NCBI RefSeq assembly: GCF_005938225.1
Contig: NZ_VCPC01000004.1
Coordinates: forward strand, 186,001-250,000
Length of the DNA: 64,000 nt
From: Arenibacterium halophilum
Lineage (GTDB): Bacteria; Pseudomonadota; Alphaproteobacteria; Rhodobacterales; Rhodobacteraceae
Direction: 5' to 3'
Below, piece by piece: positions 61,755 through 64,000 of the stretch. How positions within the stretch are numbered: the first letter of the stretch is position 1; every line of letters starts with the position of its first letter. The notes under the pieces were generated by a model. That model saw only the letters and a program-made list of their open reading frames with translations. It was not told where the DNA came from and did not search any database. Made by a program: the position numbers and the translations under genes.

Positions 61755-62766
61755 CGGGCGACATCAGGCCAAGCGCGACCAGTTGTTGCCAGCCCTCGTA
61801 GCGCACCGATTGCGGCGACCACAGCACCGGCCGCGTCGCGATCTGCGCGTAATAGTCCCGATAGGCATCGGGATCGTGGAAATGCTGCTGGCGAGACATG
61901 TCCTCAGCCGATTTGTCCACGACCTCGGGCAAAAATTTGCTGTGCAGCAACACACCACTGGGGCGGGTATCGTCGGGGCCGTCATAAGCCATATTCAGGC
62001 GCGAGGGCAGCAGCGCATGGGTTGAATTCACATAGGCCCAGCGCCGGTTCCAGCGCACGAGTGGCAGTTTGTTCAACGTCGGCGCACTTTCAGGCGTGTC
62101 AGAGAAGAATACCCGTCGCCGCACGCCGCCCTGCACCCACAGGTTGTTCATCGGCGCCTGCCGCCGCGCGTCGTAAGGGCCCGGGTCAAACCATGGCGCC
62201 GCCTGAATCGGGTCGGCATCTGCCGCGCCTGTACCAAGCGCCTGTTCCGGGTACATGTCCAGCATCAGTGCACCAAAGGCCTGCTGCCCGCGTGCGTCCA
62301 GATCGGCGGTCAGCCCGGGAAGCCCGCGCGTATCGTGACCCGCGAACACCAGCAGTTCGTCCGCATCCACCGTCAGGCACCAGTGCCCATGCCCGTATCG
62401 CATCAGCAGCCAGTTGGCCCAATCCAGCCCGAACCGCGCTGCGCGATAGCTGGCCGAAGTTCGCCAGAGCGATACATCTGGCTGATCGGCCAGCAAGGAG
62501 GCGGTAGCGTCGGTGCTGGCGTTGTCGACCACGAGGAAATGCGCGACGCCCAGCGCGCGGTAGTGGTTCAGGAAGTAGGGCAAGCGCCGCGCTTCGTTGC
62601 GCAACACGACGACGGCAAGGATATCTTCCCGCCTGATTTCCCCGGTCCGGTCGGCGACGCAGACCAGCCGGTGGCGGCTACGAAACGATCGCCAAACCAG
62701 CCGCTGCCGCTTCAGGTGCAAAAAATACCTGCCCAACAGCCCGACGTGGTGGCGCCCCAGTGCCAT
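61708..62766 (-). CDS. GT2-like glycosyltransferase (first of pair)
   Basis: The 352-aa product has the same GT-A layout as its neighbour: LAVVVLRNEARRLPYFLNHY, HFLVVDNASTDATASLLADQ and LTVDADELLVFAG, then a shared C-terminal pattern (NKLPLVRWNRRWAYVNSTHA, PSGVLLHSKFLPEVVDKSAE). The ATG at 62766 is preferred because the alternative TTG at 62781 lies right beside the galU terminator stem. It is the promoter-proximal gene of the four-gene glycan operon. Confidence 0.83.
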   Translation of the reverse strand: MALGRHHVGLLGRYFLHLKRQRLVWRSFRSRHRLVCVADRTGEIRREDILAVVVLRNEARRLPYFLNHYRALGVAHFLVVDNASTDATASLLADQPDVSLWRTSASYRAARFGLDWANWLLMRYGHGHWCLTVDADELLVFAGHDTRGLPGLTADLDARGQQAFGALMLDMYPEQALGTGAADADPIQAAPWFDPGPYDARRQAPMNNLWVQGGVRRRVFFSDTPESAPTLNKLPLVRWNRRWAYVNSTHALLPSRLNMAYDGPDDTRPSGVLLHSKFLPEVVDKSAEDMSRQQHFHDPDAYRDYYAQIATRPVLWSPQSVRYEGWQQLVALGLMSPDAGADSDDEQGSCNE

Positions 62767-62783
62767 CTGCCCCGCTTTCAAAG

Positions 62784-62818
62784 AAAAAGACGGCCCACGC
62801 GTTGCGGGCCGTCTTTTC
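62784..62818 (-). terminator. Intrinsic terminator of galU
   Basis: AAAAGACGGCCC - loop - GGGCCGTCTTTT: a perfect 12-bp stem with T-runs on both strands, 30 bp past the galU stop. It separates galU from the downstream glycan operon, although some read-through is likely because no clear promoter lies between. Confidence 0.85.
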
Positions 62819-62847
62819 GTAACACCTAGATCGGTGCGCGTCAGCGC

Positions 62848-63741
62848 CTATTCGGCCGCCTTGTCCTGCTGCACCACATCGCGCAGATAGCGGCTCAGGT
62901 CGTCGCGCAGATCGTCGCGGGCCAGCGCAAAGGCCACGGTCGCTTGAAGGAACCCGGCCTTGGACCCGCAATCGAACCGCTGGCCGCGGAAACGATAGCC
63001 GTAAACCGTGCTGTCGGTTCCGATGTCGGCAGCGATGGCATCGGTCAGCTGGATTTCACCGCCCGCGCCCGATTTCATCTTGTTCAGGTTGGTCAGAACC
63101 GAGGGCGACAGGATATAGCGGCCAATCACAGCCAGGTTCGACGGGGCCTCATTCGCCTTGGGCTTTTCGACCATGCCTTTGACCTGCACGATGGACCCCA
63201 TGTCTTCCTGCACGTCCAGCACACCATAGGCCGAGGCACGTTCCGGCGGAACCTCCATCGCGGCGACCATGTTGCCGCCGGTTTCGGCATAGGCCTCGAC
63301 CATCTGTTGCAGACAGGGCGTTTCGGCGGCGATCACATCGTCGGGCAGCATCACCGCAAAGGGTTCATTGCCGATCAGACGGCGCGCGCACCACACGGCA
63401 TGGCCCAGCCCCAGCGCCTTATGCTGGCGGATATAGGCGATGGCGCCGCTGTCCATGTTGGTGTCCTTGAGGATTTCCAGCAGGTCATCCTTGCCCTTCT
63501 TGCGCAGCTCCTGCTCAAGCACCGGCGAATGGTCGAAATAGTCTTCAAGCGCACTCTTCCCGCGCGAGGTGACAAAAATGAATTCCTTGATGCCGGCCGC
63601 GCGGGCCTCGTCGATGGCGTATTGAACCAACGGACGGTCCACCAGCGTCATGATTTCCTTCGGCACCGATTTCGTGGCCGGAAGAAACCGGGTCCCGAGC
63701 CCCGCGACCGGGAAAATCGCTTTGGTGACTTTTCTACGCAT
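62848..63741 (-). CDS. galU: UTP-glucose-1-phosphate uridylyltransferase
   Basis: GalU makes UDP-glucose for surface polysaccharides. The 297-aa product has the nucleotidyltransferase motif AIFPVAGLGTRFLPATKSVP near the N-terminus, KEIMTLVDRPLVQYAIDEA, HKALGLGHAVWCARRLIG and the GalU ending around RFDCGSKAGFLQATVAFAL. ATG at 63741 (MRRKVTKAIFP) is chosen; the open frame upstream is not conserved. UDP-glucose could feed the glycosyltransferases downstream. Confidence 0.96.
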   Translation of the reverse strand: MRRKVTKAIFPVAGLGTRFLPATKSVPKEIMTLVDRPLVQYAIDEARAAGIKEFIFVTSRGKSALEDYFDHSPVLEQELRKKGKDDLLEILKDTNMDSGAIAYIRQHKALGLGHAVWCARRLIGNEPFAVMLPDDVIAAETPCLQQMVEAYAETGGNMVAAMEVPPERASAYGVLDVQEDMGSIVQVKGMVEKPKANEAPSNLAVIGRYILSPSVLTNLNKMKSGAGGEIQLTDAIAADIGTDSTVYGYRFRGQRFDCGSKAGFLQATVAFALARDDLRDDLSRYLRDVVQQDKAAE

Positions 63742-63932
63742 TACTGTCCTCAATCTTGGTGACACCGTTACTGGCTATTCAGGGCCGACCGGCTTTATAC
63801 ACGTCTCTCGTTTCAACTTTGCGACCGGCTTTTCCGAGCCTAAGATTCGTCATGATCTGTAACGTTCGGTCGGACCATCGCTACTAAATTTGTTCAAATT
63901 TCGATCACAATAGTCTGACATAGCAACTCCGA

Positions 63933-64000
63933 TCATTCCAGACCCATCTGGGCCATCATTTTCTCCAGCTTCGGCACGTCTTCTGGATTGTTCAACTCCC
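63933..64000 (-). CDS. 3' end of an unidentified gene (cut by window edge)
   Basis: The last 68 bases read, on the minus strand, ELNNPEDVPKLEKMMAQMGLE then TGA. That is a plausible protein C-terminus, but too short to assign. The 191 bp between it and galU should hold the galU promoter. Confidence 0.4.
   Translation of the reverse strand, partial: ELNNPEDVPKLEKMMAQMGLE

Overview
The window reads as a chromosomal segment of an alphaproteobacterium of the order Rhodobacterales (Roseobacter group). The grounds are a roseobacter-type flagellar super-cluster with MotE-like and 'SltF-like' accessory genes, dnaA-dnaN-recF-(lysE)-gyrB in one orientation, lptC-lptA-lptB-hpf-ptsN, mutM divergent from ubiE-ubiB, GC-rich codon use, and surface-glycan enzymes typical of this group. 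The exact genus cannot be fixed by reading alone. No rRNA, tRNA, CRISPR array, transposase or integrase was seen.

1-18.35 kb: flagellar cluster. The 5' part of fliI (minus) diverges from flgB-flgC-fliE-fliQ-flgF-flgG-flgA-flgH-fliL (plus). Facing it on the minus strand is a long run read right to left: fliL (second copy), a small membrane coiled-coil gene, a motE-like gene, motA, a 752-codon periplasmic gene, a flagellar lytic transglycosylase, flhA, fliR, flhB and a fliJ-like gene. fliF-fliH-fliN-fliP runs rightward from the fliL/fliF divergent gap. Together these give the rod, MS ring, export gate, part of the switch and part of the stator; fliG, fliM, flgI, motB and flagellin are not here. 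Both divergent gaps carry a CtrA-like TTAA-N7-TTAA site.

18.4-36.8 kb: accessory region. It holds envelope and secreted proteins (META/SH3, L,D-transpeptidase, SH3, LprI/MliC-like lysozyme inhibitor, CPBP protease), tandem alpha/beta hydrolases, and a DUF4394 - ECF sigma - RskA-type anti-sigma unit. Next comes a copper set (Sco1, YcnI remnant, DUF2946-like), two AraC regulators, an NmrA-like protein and small membrane proteins. At least four genes here are broken or truncated (hupE-like, YcnI/PCuAC-like, LysR, DUF4345), so the region looks like a site of gene loss.

37-45 kb: replication core on the minus strand (dnaA, dnaN, recF, a LysE exporter coupled to recF, gyrB), preceded by rpsT and its terminator. 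45-57.4 kb: housekeeping genes (enoyl-CoA hydratase, mutM, ubiE, ubiB), a LysR regulator divergent from a P450 plus an orphan TRAP binding protein, RNase D, kdsD, lptC-lptA-lptB, hpf and ptsN. 57.4-63.7 kb: a compact minus-strand operon of two GT2 glycosyltransferases, a GT14 (core-2-like) enzyme and a two-domain sulfotransferase, behind galU and its terminator. It is probably a surface-glycan unit fed by UDP-sugars. The last 68 bases are the 3' end of a minus-strand gene.
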